A stretch of 24,081 nucleotides of DNA, taken from Bordetella parapertussis. Lineage in GTDB: Bacteria > Cyanobacteriota > Cyanobacteriia > PCC-6307 > Cyanobiaceae. The DNA lies in the NCBI GenBank assembly GCA_943324725.2, contig CALPMR020000012.1, forward strand, positions 1 through 24,081, given 5' to 3'. The translations under genes and the position numbers were made by a program. Each line of letters starts with the position of its first letter. The stretch's first letter is position 1. The notes beneath the pieces were generated by a model. That model made no database searches and was not told the origin of the DNA. It saw nothing but the letters and a program-made list of their open reading frames with translations. Of the stretch, positions 7,519 to 15,219 are shown one piece after another.

Positions 7519-9011
7519 CGATCGCCCCCAACTCCCCAGGTGTCAGCGCCGCCAACCCCGGCCTGCCCTCTTCCGCCATCGATCGGCTTGAGGCCCGCAA
7601 CGGGGTGACCGAGACTTCTGTCGCTGTTGCTGAGACTGCGGCCGCTGCTGCTGCTGCGCCTCCTGTCGCTTTCGGCTCCCAGCCTGTTGCCGCCTCCTTG
7701 CCGGTTTCCGTGCCTGGGATTGTGGCGGAGATGCCGGCGCTGACCTCGCAGCAGCCTTGTGCTGATGCGGTCAACCTGGCCGCCCTCACCCGGCCCGATT
7801 TCCCCCTACTCAGCCAGATCGCCTGCCTGGGCCAGCCGCTGATCTATCTCGACTACGCCGCCACCAGCCAGAAGCCCCGCCAGGTGCTGGAGGCGCTGCA
7901 GCACTACTACGGCCACGACAACGCCAACGTTCACCGCGGCGCCCACCAGCTCAGTGCCCGCGCCACCGAGGGCTTCGAGCATGCCCGCGACAAGGTGGCG
8001 ACGTTTGTGGGGGCCGCCAGTCCCCGCGAGATCGTCTACACCCGCAATGCCAGCGAGGCGATCAATCTGGTGGCCCGCACCTGGGGTGAAACCAACCTGC
8101 GCGAGGGCGACGAGGTGCTGCTGAGCGTGATGGAGCACCACAGCAACCTGGTGCCCTGGCAGCTGCTGGCGTCCCGCACCGGCTGCGTGCTCCGCCACGC
8201 CGGCTTGACGCCAAGCGGCGAACTGGATCTGGACGACTGGCGCAGCAAGCTCACCGAGCGCACCCGGCTGGTGAGCCTGGTGCAGGTGAGCAACACGCTC
8301 GGCTGCCTCAATCCGATTGCCCAACTGGCACCGCTGGTGCATGACGCCGGTGCCCTGTTGCTGGTGGATGCCTGTCAGAGCCTGCCCCATCAGCGCGTCA
8401 ACGTGGTGGAGCTCGGCTGCGATTTCCTGGTGGGCTCCTCCCATAAGTTCTGCGGTCCCACGGGCATGGGCTTCCTCTGGGCCCGCGAGGCCTTGCTGGA
8501 GGCCATGCCTCCTTTTCTGGGCGGCGGCGAGATGATCCAGGACGTGGGCCTCGACACCAGCACCTGGGCCGATCTACCCCACAAATTTGAGGCCGGCACG
8601 CCCGCCATCGGCGAGGCGATCGGCATGGGTGCAGCCATCGACTACCTGCAGGCGATCGGTATGGATCGCATCCACGCCTGGGAGCAGCGGCTCACCCGCC
8701 AGTTGTTTGCGAGGCTGCAGGCGATTGAGGGATTGACGATCCTGGGCCCGACTCCCGAGCAGCAGCCCGATCGCGCCGCCCTGGCGGCCTTCCATGTGGA
8801 GGGTCTGCACGCCAACGACCTCGCCGCCCTGCTCGATTCGGCCGGCATCTGCATCCGCAGCGGCCACCACTGCACCCAGCCGCTGCATCGCCACTACGGC
8901 CTCTCGGGTACGGCCCGCGCCAGCCTCGGCTTCACCACCACCCCCGAGGAGATTGATCGCTTCGCCGAGGAGCTGCAGAGCACGATCGGTTTCCTGCGGG
9001 AGCACAGCTGA
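7515..9011 (+). CDS. sufS: Cysteine desulfurase SufS with Ala-rich N-terminal extension
   Basis: SufS is a PLP-dependent group II cysteine desulfurase that supplies persulfide sulfur to the SufBCD scaffold. Key residues are visible: YLDYAATSQKP (112-121), NVHRGAHQLS (138-147), MEHHSNLVPW (His208 region), the PLP-binding lysine in VGSSHKFCGPTG (Lys311), and the catalytic cysteine in RSGHHCTQP (Cys453). At 498 residues it is about 80 longer than usual. The excess is N-terminal: residues 1-85 are low-complexity and rich in Ala, Pro, Ser and Val, including a run of seven alanines. The ATG at 7515 overlaps the sufD stop (ATGA), which favours real translation of the extension. It is the last gene of the operon. 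Confidence 0.95.
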   Translation: MTIAPNSPGVSAANPGLPSSAIDRLEARNGVTETSVAVAETAAAAAAAPPVAFGSQPVAASLPVSVPGIVAEMPALTSQQPCADAVNLAALTRPDFPLLSQIACLGQPLIYLDYAATSQKPRQVLEALQHYYGHDNANVHRGAHQLSARATEGFEHARDKVATFVGAASPREIVYTRNASEAINLVARTWGETNLREGDEVLLSVMEHHSNLVPWQLLASRTGCVLRHAGLTPSGELDLDDWRSKLTERTRLVSLVQVSNTLGCLNPIAQLAPLVHDAGALLLVDACQSLPHQRVNVVELGCDFLVGSSHKFCGPTGMGFLWAREALLEAMPPFLGGGEMIQDVGLDTSTWADLPHKFEAGTPAIGEAIGMGAAIDYLQAIGMDRIHAWEQRLTRQLFARLQAIEGLTILGPTPEQQPDRAALAAFHVEGLHANDLAALLDSAGICIRSGHHCTQPLHRHYGLSGTARASLGFTTTPEEIDRFAEELQSTIGFLREHS

Positions 9012-9027
9012 GCAGGGCTGCTGCTCA
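9009..9027 (+). terminator. Short stem-loop at the sufS stop codon
   Basis: TGAGCAG (9009-9015) and CTGCTCA (9021-9027) form a perfect 7-base stem with a 5-base loop, beginning at the sufS stop. No T-run follows. It sits at the convergent junction with the small minus-strand ORF and could help end transcription in both directions; the evidence is weak. Confidence 0.3.
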
Positions 9028-9072
9028 GATCGGCGTCAGCACGGCCAGTGCCTCGCCCCGGTGCGCCCCCTG

Positions 9073-9339
9073 TCAGCGCCACTGCCAGCCGGCCGCTGCG
9101 GCTACGGCCTCGATGGCGGCGCGATCGGCCGGCATGTCGAAAGTGCTGAGATGGCCGATCACGTGGCGTTGCTGTTCGGCCGTGAGCTGGTGCCAGCTGC
9201 TGCGAACCCGCTCGCTGTAGCGCGGCAGGACGGCTGGCCGGCTTTCACGGGGATCGCGAGACACATCTGCCCAGACGAACACGCCTTCGGCGCTGCAGCC
9301 GTGGGCCTTGGCGAGCCTTGGGCCGCAGTTGGAAACCAT
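9073..9339 (-). CDS. Small hypothetical protein (88 aa)
   Basis: I do not recognise a named family. The product starts MVSNCGPRLAKAHGCSAEGV and ends with a helical segment (STFDMPADRAAIEAVAAAAG followed by WQWR). It has two N-terminal cysteines (Cys5, Cys15), several tryptophans and no signal peptide or membrane segment; composition is protein-like rather than low-complexity. It runs in the same direction as rlmH, 95 bases after the rlmH stop, and converges on sufS. No competing frame explains this stretch, because the longer plus-strand frame overlaps sufS. No good ribosome-binding site is seen, so the call rests on composition and fit. Confidence 0.55.
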   Translation of the reverse strand: MVSNCGPRLAKAHGCSAEGVFVWADVSRDPRESRPAVLPRYSERVRSSWHQLTAEQQRHVIGHLSTFDMPADRAAIEAVAAAAGWQWR

Positions 9340-9434
9340 CGGTGGGCCTGTTGGTTCCTGTTGTCTGCCGATGCTGCCTGGCCGCTGCTTCGCTGACGAG
9401 GCCCCTGGTCAAAGCCCCGTGACCGTTGCCCATT

Positions 9435-9872
9435 TCAGGAGCGGTGGTACGCGCCACCCTGCTGAATGCTCTGGGCCCGGTACAGCTGCTCCAGCAGCAG
9501 CAGCCTGGCCAGCTCGTGCGGGAAGGTCAGCGGTGAGAGGCTGAGCTTCCAGCTGGCGCGGGCCTTGAGGGCCGGATCGAGCCCATCGGCTCCACCGATC
9601 ACGAAGGCGAGGCGATCGGAACCCGTGCCCTGCAGGCGCTCGGCGAGGGCCTGGGAACCCAGCAGTTCGCCCTCCTCGCAGAGCACCACCAGCCGCTCCT
9701 CCGGTCGCAGCTCGGCCTGGATCGCTTCGCTTTCCTTCGAGGGATTGGAATCCTTCAGTTCATTCACCACGAGCCCCGGCAGCCGCTTCAGATACATCGC
9801 CAGCCCCTCCTGGATCCAGGGCTTGCGCACCTTGCCGACCGCAAGCACCCGGATGCGGCTGGGATTGAGCAC
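9435..9872 (-). CDS. rlmH: 23S rRNA (pseudouridine(1915)-N(3))-methyltransferase RlmH
   Basis: RlmH is a SPOUT-class methyltransferase that uses S-adenosylmethionine to methylate pseudouridine 1915 in helix 69 of 23S rRNA. From the GTG at 9870-9872 the protein begins [20 protein letters not shown] and is 145 residues, normal for the family. Other signature parts are [18 protein letters not shown] (91-100, the SAM-binding knot) and [20 protein letters not shown], ending in GGAYHRS as expected for the substrate-binding tail. An in-frame ATG at 9956 would add 28 unconserved residues and run through a strong hairpin; the frame is open even further upstream. Next to it on the other strand lies the DUF1543 gene. 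Confidence 0.94.
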   Translation of the reverse strand: MLNPSRIRVLAVGKVRKPWIQEGLAMYLKRLPGLVVNELKDSNPSKESEAIQAELRPEERLVVLCEEGELLGSQALAERLQGTGSDRLAFVIGGADGLDPALKARASWKLSLSPLTFPHELARLLLLEQLYRAQSIQQGGAYHRS

Positions 9873-9917
9873 GGTGCGACGGGGGGAGCTGGGCCAGGCA
9901 CCATCGTCCCCCGGCGT

Positions 9918-9954
9918 GGGTGGGGCAGGCCAGGGATGATGACCTGCCCCACCC
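9918..9954. repeat. 12-base perfect inverted repeat between rlmH and the DUF1543 gene
   Basis: GGGTGGGGCAGG (9918-9929) and CCTGCCCCACCC (9943-9954) are perfectly complementary with a 13-base loop. It lies centrally in the 99-base divergent interval between the preferred starts of rlmH (9872) and the DUF1543 gene (9972). It could be an operator or a leader hairpin in either transcript. Confidence 0.6.
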
Positions 9955-9971
9955 ATGGCCTGACTCTCTGC

Positions 9972-10583
9972 ATGGAGGAACCGCCCGCATCGGTGCCAAC
10001 GTCCAGCCTCTTCCTGGTGGTGCTGGGGGGCCGGCTGCCTCAGGCCCATATCGAGCTCCACGACGTGCGTTTCGTGGTCGGCGCCACGATCGAAGACACC
10101 TTGCCGGAGCTGCGCCGTCAGTGGTTCGGAGCCCGCAGGGGGCTTCACCTCGACAGTTGGCTGCGGGTTCGATTCGTCGATGGCTACCGGGTGGAGCTGC
10201 GGCCGGAGCCCTTCGCGGGACCGGAGCGCCTCTGGTTTGTGAACATGGGCGGCTACGACCCCAGTCAGCTGGCCGAGCAGCACGCCTTCGGGCTGGTCGT
10301 GGCCACCAGCCCCCAGGCCGCCCGCGCCGCCGCCAGCCGCCGTCTGTTGCCCGGCGCCGTGCAGCGCCACAAGGATGATCTGCACGGGGTGGATGGGGCC
10401 GTGGCCGACCCGCATCGGCTGGGGGGAAAAACTCCAGGGCCCCCTGGAGCGGAGCTGGATGACTGCCTGTCGGTTCAGACCTGCCTGGCGCTGGAGCCAT
10501 CCCCTGGGCTTTCGCTCCATCTCCTCGCTGATGGTCGCCACCAACCCCTGGTACCCGACTGGTACGGCTACCGGCTGATCTGA
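9972..10583 (+). CDS. DUF1543 domain-containing protein
   Basis: The 203-residue product shows the pattern of DUF1543: [60 protein letters not shown] and [20 protein letters not shown]. The C-terminal part ([10 protein letters not shown], then a less conserved tail ending YGYRLI) resembles the second repeat-like portion of the family. The biochemical role of DUF1543 is unknown. No signal peptide is present. I chose the ATG at 9972; an ATG at 9936 is in frame but lies inside the inverted repeat. The stretch after HGVDG is Pro/Gly-rich and may have diverged. Confidence 0.75.
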   Translation: MEEPPASVPTSSLFLVVLGGRLPQAHIELHDVRFVVGATIEDTLPELRRQWFGARRGLHLDSWLRVRFVDGYRVELRPEPFAGPERLWFVNMGGYDPSQLAEQHAFGLVVATSPQAARAAASRRLLPGAVQRHKDDLHGVDGAVADPHRLGGKTPGPPGAELDDCLSVQTCLALEPSPGLSLHLLADGRHQPLVPDWYGYRLI

Positions 10584-10892
10584 ATCGGCTGTCGAGGTGC
10601 GGCTCCTGTGGGTCTGAGCCTGAGTTGTGGATGCGCTGGCTTCCACTGCGGAGGTTCCCCCGTGCTGGGCCTTGAAGCCTGTCCCAGCTATCCCCCAGGT
10701 TCCGCAGATGGGCTTTTCAGTCATGCTGCTTCAGGGCAGTCCCGCTGGCTGACTGTGTTGTTGGTTCCTTCGTTCCTGTTGCCCGTGTCGCCCTGCTCCC
10801 TGTTTCTGGCTGTGTGGCGTGCAGGCCGCTTCGCTGCTTGGGCTGCCATTCGTCACCCTCATGCCCTTCGGCCCAGAAACCAGCGGGGCTCC
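10584..10892. other. Intergenic region without a supported gene
   Basis: About 309 bases between the DUF1543 gene and the amidase gene. The plus strand is open through it in the amidase frame, but the translation is low-complexity and precedes the lipoprotein signal, so I do not count it as coding. The plus strand is notably pyrimidine-rich from about 10740 to 10860. I see no RNA gene signature or clear promoter. Confidence 0.5.
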
Positions 10893-11660
10893 ATGGCCAG
10901 GCTTCTGCTCCCCGCGACGGCCTTGCTGCTGCTGAGTGCCTGCGCTCCCCGGGCCGCCAGGGCTCCTTTCCCGGTGCAGACCCTGGCCGATGCCGGCCTG
11001 AAGCCCCTGCCGGCGCCCCAAGTGGCGGCCTGTGCGGCGGCCTTGCGACTGCCCCTCGAACGGGCCCGGCCCGCCGATGCCAGCAACTTCGGTGTGCGCC
11101 AGGCCGTCGATGCCTTCGGCCGGCCGGTGCCGCATCACCCCCAGCTGATCGTGCTGCACGAAACCGTGATTTCCGCCGCCGATACGGCCCGGCTTTTCGC
11201 CACCCCCCATCCGCGCGATGACGACCAGGCCAGCTACCACCTGCTGATCGATCGGGCCGGCCAGCGGTTGCGGATCGTGCCCGATGCGGGCCGTGCCTAT
11301 GGGGCGGGCATGGCGGCCTTCGGCGATTTCACCGTGCGGATCCGGCCCACCTCGGTGGGATCGCTCAACAACGTGGCCCTGCACCTGAGCCTCGAGAGCC
11401 CGGCCGATGGACGCGGCGATGGCGACGCCCATGCGGGCTACACCGCCGAGCAGTACCAGGTGGCCGCGGGCCAGGTGCTGCTCTGGCAGGCGGCCTTCGG
11501 CATCCCGCTGAGCCGGGTCACCACCCACCAGGCGGTGGACCGCAGCCACAGCCGCCGCGATCCCCGCAGCTTCCGCTGGGTGGCTTTTGATGTCGCCTGG
11601 CGCCAGGCGGCCGAGCGCTGTGGCTTGACGGCCTATGACCGGGGGCGGGCGACGATCTGA
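10893..11660 (+). CDS. Lipoprotein N-acetylmuramoyl-L-alanine amidase (Amidase_2 family)
   Basis: A predicted peptidoglycan amidase that cleaves the bond between N-acetylmuramic acid and the stem peptide, anchored in a membrane facing the periplasm. Residues 1-17 (MARLLLPATALLLLSAC) form a lipoprotein signal with lipobox LSAC; Cys17 would be lipidated. The catalytic domain covers about 80-240: QLIVLHETV (zinc-ligand His89), ASYHLLIDRAGQRLRIVPD (His116 region), YGAGMAAFGDF, SLNNVALHLSLE, and THQAVDRSHSRRDPRSF with His212 and Asp223, the expected second and third ligand positions. The 255-residue size fits AmiD-like enzymes. It is monocistronic. The exact subgroup (AmiD recycling type or remodelling type) cannot be decided here. 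Confidence 0.85.
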   Translation: MARLLLPATALLLLSACAPRAARAPFPVQTLADAGLKPLPAPQVAACAAALRLPLERARPADASNFGVRQAVDAFGRPVPHHPQLIVLHETVISAADTARLFATPHPRDDDQASYHLLIDRAGQRLRIVPDAGRAYGAGMAAFGDFTVRIRPTSVGSLNNVALHLSLESPADGRGDGDAHAGYTAEQYQVAAGQVLLWQAAFGIPLSRVTTHQAVDRSHSRRDPRSFRWVAFDVAWRQAAERCGLTAYDRGRATI

Positions 11661-12054
11661 AGGGGGTGCGGAGCCGAAAGGCTCTTGGAGGACTGGTTGT
11701 GGCGGCCGTGGTGAGTCCTTGTTGTTCCGATGAAAAGACGGCGTTGACGGCGTGCTTTGTGGCGATCAACAGTTGGACCGGAATCTGGCGATGGGGTGCG
11801 GAAAGGATCTTGACCTGGGCGTTGAAACGGGTTGTCGTCGAGGAGCTTTGTCGCCGTTTTTTTTACGGATCAACCGCGCATCTCCAGGGCATCGCATTGA
11901 AAACTGTCGCTGTCTTAAGGGCCTGTTTCATCAAGAAAATCCTCCGTCACGATGGTGATCAGCCTCATCTTGTATTCAGATTGGCCCTGTTGCCGTCGAC
12001 ACGCCGCTTGCTTTCAGGCTTGGACGCGTGCAGACTTGTCATTTAACTTGAGGC
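11661..12054. other. Lower-GC intergenic stretch
   Basis: This 394-base stretch is visibly poorer in GC than its surroundings and contains an eight-T run (11857-11864) flanked by CCG and ACGG. A plus-strand frame from 11666 to 12046 (126 codons, GTG start, five bases after the amidase stop) is open, but its translation shows no domain, signal or family pattern, so I do not call a gene. The promoter for the following membrane protein gene probably lies near its right end; no clear boxes are seen. Confidence 0.45.
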
Positions 12055-12564
12055 ATGGTCTTTCTTGTCGTTCTGGTTGTCTTGGCTGGTCTGATCGGCG
12101 GAGCGATCAATGCCCTGCTTTCGGATAATGGCTTTTTGATGCCGAGGCCTCAGAGTGTCGGTGGCGGAACGATTTACAGACCAGGCTTCCTGGGCAACAT
12201 GCTGATCGGAGCTGTGTCGTCGTTTGTATCCTGGGCCTTGTACGGCCCCCTGGCCAATGTGGTTATTGCCGGTCCAGCAGCGTCCCTGAAGGAAGGCGGC
12301 GCTGTGGTGCCTGGAATCACCCTGTCGTCCCTGGGTGGTGCCGTGCTGGTGGGCGTGGCTGGATCGAGATGGCTGACCAATGAAGTGGATAAGGCCATGC
12401 TCAGAGATGCCTCGGTGATCGCCGCCCGCTCCCAGGCTCAGAATCCAGATGAGCAGGAACAATCCACCCAGATCGCGAATTCGATGTCGCTCTCAAGCTC
12501 CCCTGCCCATCTGCTCAGACTGGTGCAGAATCTGCCCAATATCGGCACTGGCCAAAATTCTTGA
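12055..12564 (+). CDS. Small membrane protein of unknown function
   Basis: The 169-residue product has three hydrophobic segments: about residues 2-22 (VFLVVLVVLAGLIGGAINAL), 46-70 (LGNMLIGAVSSFVSWALYG onward) and 86-104 (ITLSSLGGAVLVGVAG). A Gly/Ala-rich turn pattern and the layout resemble small cyanobacterial membrane proteins of the DUF4257 kind, but I am not certain of that family. The last 55 residues form a charged, Gln/Ser-rich tail predicted to be cytoplasmic or lumenal. The ATG at 12055 is preceded by TTGAGG only one base away, too close to be a normal ribosome-binding site; a slightly later start is possible. Its base composition is lower in GC than the flanking genes. It converges on the amine oxidase gene. 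Confidence 0.6.
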   Translation: MVFLVVLVVLAGLIGGAINALLSDNGFLMPRPQSVGGGTIYRPGFLGNMLIGAVSSFVSWALYGPLANVVIAGPAASLKEGGAVVPGITLSSLGGAVLVGVAGSRWLTNEVDKAMLRDASVIAARSQAQNPDEQEQSTQIANSMSLSSSPAHLLRLVQNLPNIGTGQNS

Positions 12565-12665
12565 GTTTGTGGCAAGGATATGGCACATCACTTGGGAGTT
12601 GCAGCCTTTATCGCTCAGCTCCAGGCCACCGATCAGTTGCGGCTGAACCCTCTTCAGGCCCCATT

Positions 12666-14090
12666 TCAGGGCGCTGATCCTCCGCCCAGTAGCTCCCGCA
12701 CCTCGGCGGCGGCCGCCAGGCCCGCTTCGATCGCCCCTTCGAAGTAGCCGGGCCAGCGGCTGGAGGCCTCGGTGCCGGCCCAGACCACCCGGCCATGGGG
12801 TTGCTGCCAGATCGAGCCGTAGGTGGTCCAGGCGCCGGGGGCGACGTAACTGGTGAAGGCGCCGCCGCTCCAGCTCTCCTCGTTCCAGTTGTGACTCAGC
12901 AGCTCCGTCGGTTCGCCGGCCTCCGGCCCCCACCAGCTGACCAGGTCCTGCAGCAGCGCCCGCCGGCGTTCGGCCGGGCTGAGGCGCTGCCAGCGCACGG
13001 CCCGCTCGCCGGCGATGAAGCCGGCCAGGATGCCGGGCCCGCCCGGCGCTGAGCTGTCGACCGTGAGCTCCAGGGTGGGCCGATTGCCGATGCCCAGGCC
13101 GTTGAGGCCGTTCCGCCGCCAGAACGGCCGCGGGTAGCGCGCCAGCACCTTGACCATCGACCCCATCGGCGAGCGCTGCAGCAGGCCCGTCCACTGCGGT
13201 GGCAGGGCCGGATCGAAGCGGATGCCCAGCCGCAGCGGCGGCGGAATCGCCACCACCGCCGCCGCCGCCCTCACCACCTCGCCATCGCCATGGCTGACCC
13301 GTACCCCTTGGTCGCTCTGCTCAATGGCCCCCACCGGCGCGTTCAGGCGCAGGGCTTCGGTCAGTTCCCCGGCCAGCCGTTCCGCCACCTGGGCGGCGCC
13401 GCCCTCCACCAGCCAGGCCTCCGGCGTCTCGTGCTGGGGGGCCACGGCCTGGGTCCAGGCCAGATGCAGGATCGAGCTCTCGTGGGGCTCGAAGCCGCCC
13501 GAGCCCCCCATGCGGCTCAGCCAGGCGAAGGGGTAACGGGCCAGCTCGCCCGCCCCCTGGCGCTGCAGCCAGTCGGCGATGCTGAGCCGATCGAGGGCTT
13601 CGGCATCGGGGGTGCTCCAGGGCGAGCTGGGCGGCACCTGCTCCACCAGCTCCTGGAAGTGCCGCTGCAGGGCCAGGGTCTGCTCAAGCTCGGCGGGCGG
13701 CAGAGCCAGTTCCTGCGGGCGAAAGAACAGCAGACTGGCGCCGAAGTCGTGCTCGACGCCGGCCCGGTGCGCCGCACCGTTCCAGTGGAACAGCCCGTCA
13801 CCGTCGTAGTGGGTGGGATAGCGGCGCAGGCCGAACTCCTCCAGCAGTGCGATCAGGCGGTGGTGGCTGGCCCCCACCCACTGGCCGCCCAGATCCACTC
13901 GCCATCCCGAGGGCGTCGTCCGGCCGTGCATGCGCCCGCCCCAGCGCTCGCGCGCCTCCAGCAGCTGCACCGTCAGGCCCTGGCGCCGGAGCTGGCGGGC
14001 GCAGATCAGGCCGGAGAGGCCGGCGCCGACCACCACCACGTCGACCGTTCCCCCATCAGCCCTTGTCAGGTCAGGGATCGACTCCGTCAT
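12666..14090 (-). CDS. Flavin amine oxidase (monoamine/polyamine oxidase family)
   Basis: A FAD-dependent oxidase that oxidises amines or amino acids with release of hydrogen peroxide. The 474-residue protein has the N-terminal Rossmann motif VVVVGAGLSGLICARQLRRQ (18-37), the acidic residue of LLEARERWGGRM (44-54), DLGGQWVGASHHRL (66-79), a substrate domain in the middle, and the C-terminal FAD motif VVWAGTEASSRWPGYFEGAI with EAG. No signal peptide is present, so it is cytosolic. It is divergent from potADBC with a 136-base interval. That neighbourhood suggests polyamines as substrate, but an L-amino acid oxidase role cannot be excluded from sequence. The start ATG at 14090 gives a short 16-residue lead before the Rossmann fold. 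Confidence 0.85.
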   Translation of the reverse strand: MTESIPDLTRADGGTVDVVVVGAGLSGLICARQLRRQGLTVQLLEARERWGGRMHGRTTPSGWRVDLGGQWVGASHHRLIALLEEFGLRRYPTHYDGDGLFHWNGAAHRAGVEHDFGASLLFFRPQELALPPAELEQTLALQRHFQELVEQVPPSSPWSTPDAEALDRLSIADWLQRQGAGELARYPFAWLSRMGGSGGFEPHESSILHLAWTQAVAPQHETPEAWLVEGGAAQVAERLAGELTEALRLNAPVGAIEQSDQGVRVSHGDGEVVRAAAAVVAIPPPLRLGIRFDPALPPQWTGLLQRSPMGSMVKVLARYPRPFWRRNGLNGLGIGNRPTLELTVDSSAPGGPGILAGFIAGERAVRWQRLSPAERRRALLQDLVSWWGPEAGEPTELLSHNWNEESWSGGAFTSYVAPGAWTTYGSIWQQPHGRVVWAGTEASSRWPGYFEGAIEAGLAAAAEVRELLGGGSAP

Positions 14091-14226
14091 CGGTGAACCT
14101 CAGGGACGTGGGGGGATTGCTAGACAGAGTCGCCAGCGCACGTCGAATCTGCTGTCGGACCCTGCCACGGACATCGTCTCCAGCCAAGGCCCCGCCAGCC
14201 AGGGCTCCGCCAGTGGCGCCGGCGAG

Positions 14227-15219
14227 GTGATTGGGCTGCGCAACGTCAGCCGCCGCTACGGCGAGCTGGTGGCTCTGGAAGATCTCAGCCTGGCGATCGG
14301 CGCCGGCGAGTTCTTCTCCCTGCTGGGGCCCTCCGGCTGCGGCAAGACCACCATGCTGCGCCTGATCGCCGGTTTCGATCGCCCCCAGGCGGGCCGGATT
14401 TTGCTGCAGGGCCGCGACCTCACCGAGGCGCCACCGCACCGGCGGCCGGTGAACCTGGTGTTTCAGAACTACGCCCTCTTCCCCCATCTCAGCGTCTGGG
14501 ACAACGTCGCCTTCGGCCCTCGCTCCCAGCGGCTGGCGGACGCGGAGATTCGTCGGCGCGTGGGCCAGAGCCTGGAGGTGGTGCGGCTCGCCGAGCTGGC
14601 CCGGCGCCGGCCCCACCAGCTCTCCGGTGGCCAGCAGCAGCGGGTGGCCCTGGCGCGGGCGCTGGTGAACGCCCCGGCCGCCCTGCTGCTCGATGAACCC
14701 CTGGCCGCCCTCGACCCCGATCTGCGCCGCACGATGCGCTCGGAGCTGAAGCGCATCCAGCGCGAGGTGGGCATCACCTTCCTGCTGGTGACCCACGACC
14801 GGGAGGAGGCGCTCAGCCTCAGTGACCGCCTGGCGGTGCTGCACGGCGGCCGGCTGGAGCAGGTGGGCACGCCCCGCCAGCTCTACGACCAGCCCCGCAG
14901 CGCCGTGGTGGCCACCTTTCTGGGGGCCGCCAATCTGCTGCCCGACCGCTCCGGCACCGGGGTGCGACTGCTGCGGCCGGAGCGTCTGCGGCTCCGTGCC
15001 ACGCCGCCGCAGGCGGGAGAGCTGGGGCTGCAGGCACGGGTGCGGGAACTGGTCTTCCAGGGGGCGACGGTGGAGGTGCGGCTGTCAGGCGCGGCTGATC
15101 TGCCGCTGATCGCCATCGACACCAGCGCCGCTCTGCCGGACAATCTGCGCATCGGAACCGAAATCTGGTGCTGCTGGAACCCAGACGACAGCCATCTGCT
15201 GGAGGCCTCGCTGAGCTGA
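14227..15219 (+). CDS. potA: Polyamine-type ABC transporter ATP-binding protein
   Basis: The ATPase that powers import of spermidine/putrescine or a related cation. From the GTG at 14227 the 330-residue protein reads [20 protein letters not shown], with Walker A GPSGCGKT (34-41), the Q-loop [12 protein letters not shown] (79-90), signature LSGGQQQR (132-139), Walker [12 protein letters not shown] (153-163) and H-loop THDREEA (His190). The C-terminal 100 residues form a TOBE-type domain ([20 protein letters not shown]). No ATG lies in frame between this GTG and the divergent amine oxidase gene. Its stop overlaps the potD start (TGATG). In PotA/FbpC/CysA-like ATPases substrate is set by the partners; the downstream PotB/C/D-type proteins favour polyamines. 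Confidence 0.88.
   Translation: MIGLRNVSRRYGELVALEDLSLAIGAGEFFSLLGPSGCGKTTMLRLIAGFDRPQAGRILLQGRDLTEAPPHRRPVNLVFQNYALFPHLSVWDNVAFGPRSQRLADAEIRRRVGQSLEVVRLAELARRRPHQLSGGQQQRVALARALVNAPAALLLDEPLAALDPDLRRTMRSELKRIQREVGITFLLVTHDREEALSLSDRLAVLHGGRLEQVGTPRQLYDQPRSAVVATFLGAANLLPDRSGTGVRLLRPERLRLRATPPQAGELGLQARVRELVFQGATVEVRLSGAADLPLIAIDTSAALPDNLRIGTEIWCCWNPDDSHLLEASLS

Noticed and set aside
10584..10892. Possible structured RNA (SRP RNA, tmRNA or 6S RNA) in the intergenic region
   Set aside because: No conserved SRP core, tmRNA ends or 6S-like long hairpin could be recognised.
11666..12046. Plus-strand GTG-initiated frame of 126 codons after the amidase gene
   Set aside because: No recognisable domain, signal or homology pattern, and the start has no properly spaced ribosome-binding site. 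It remains possible but unsupported.
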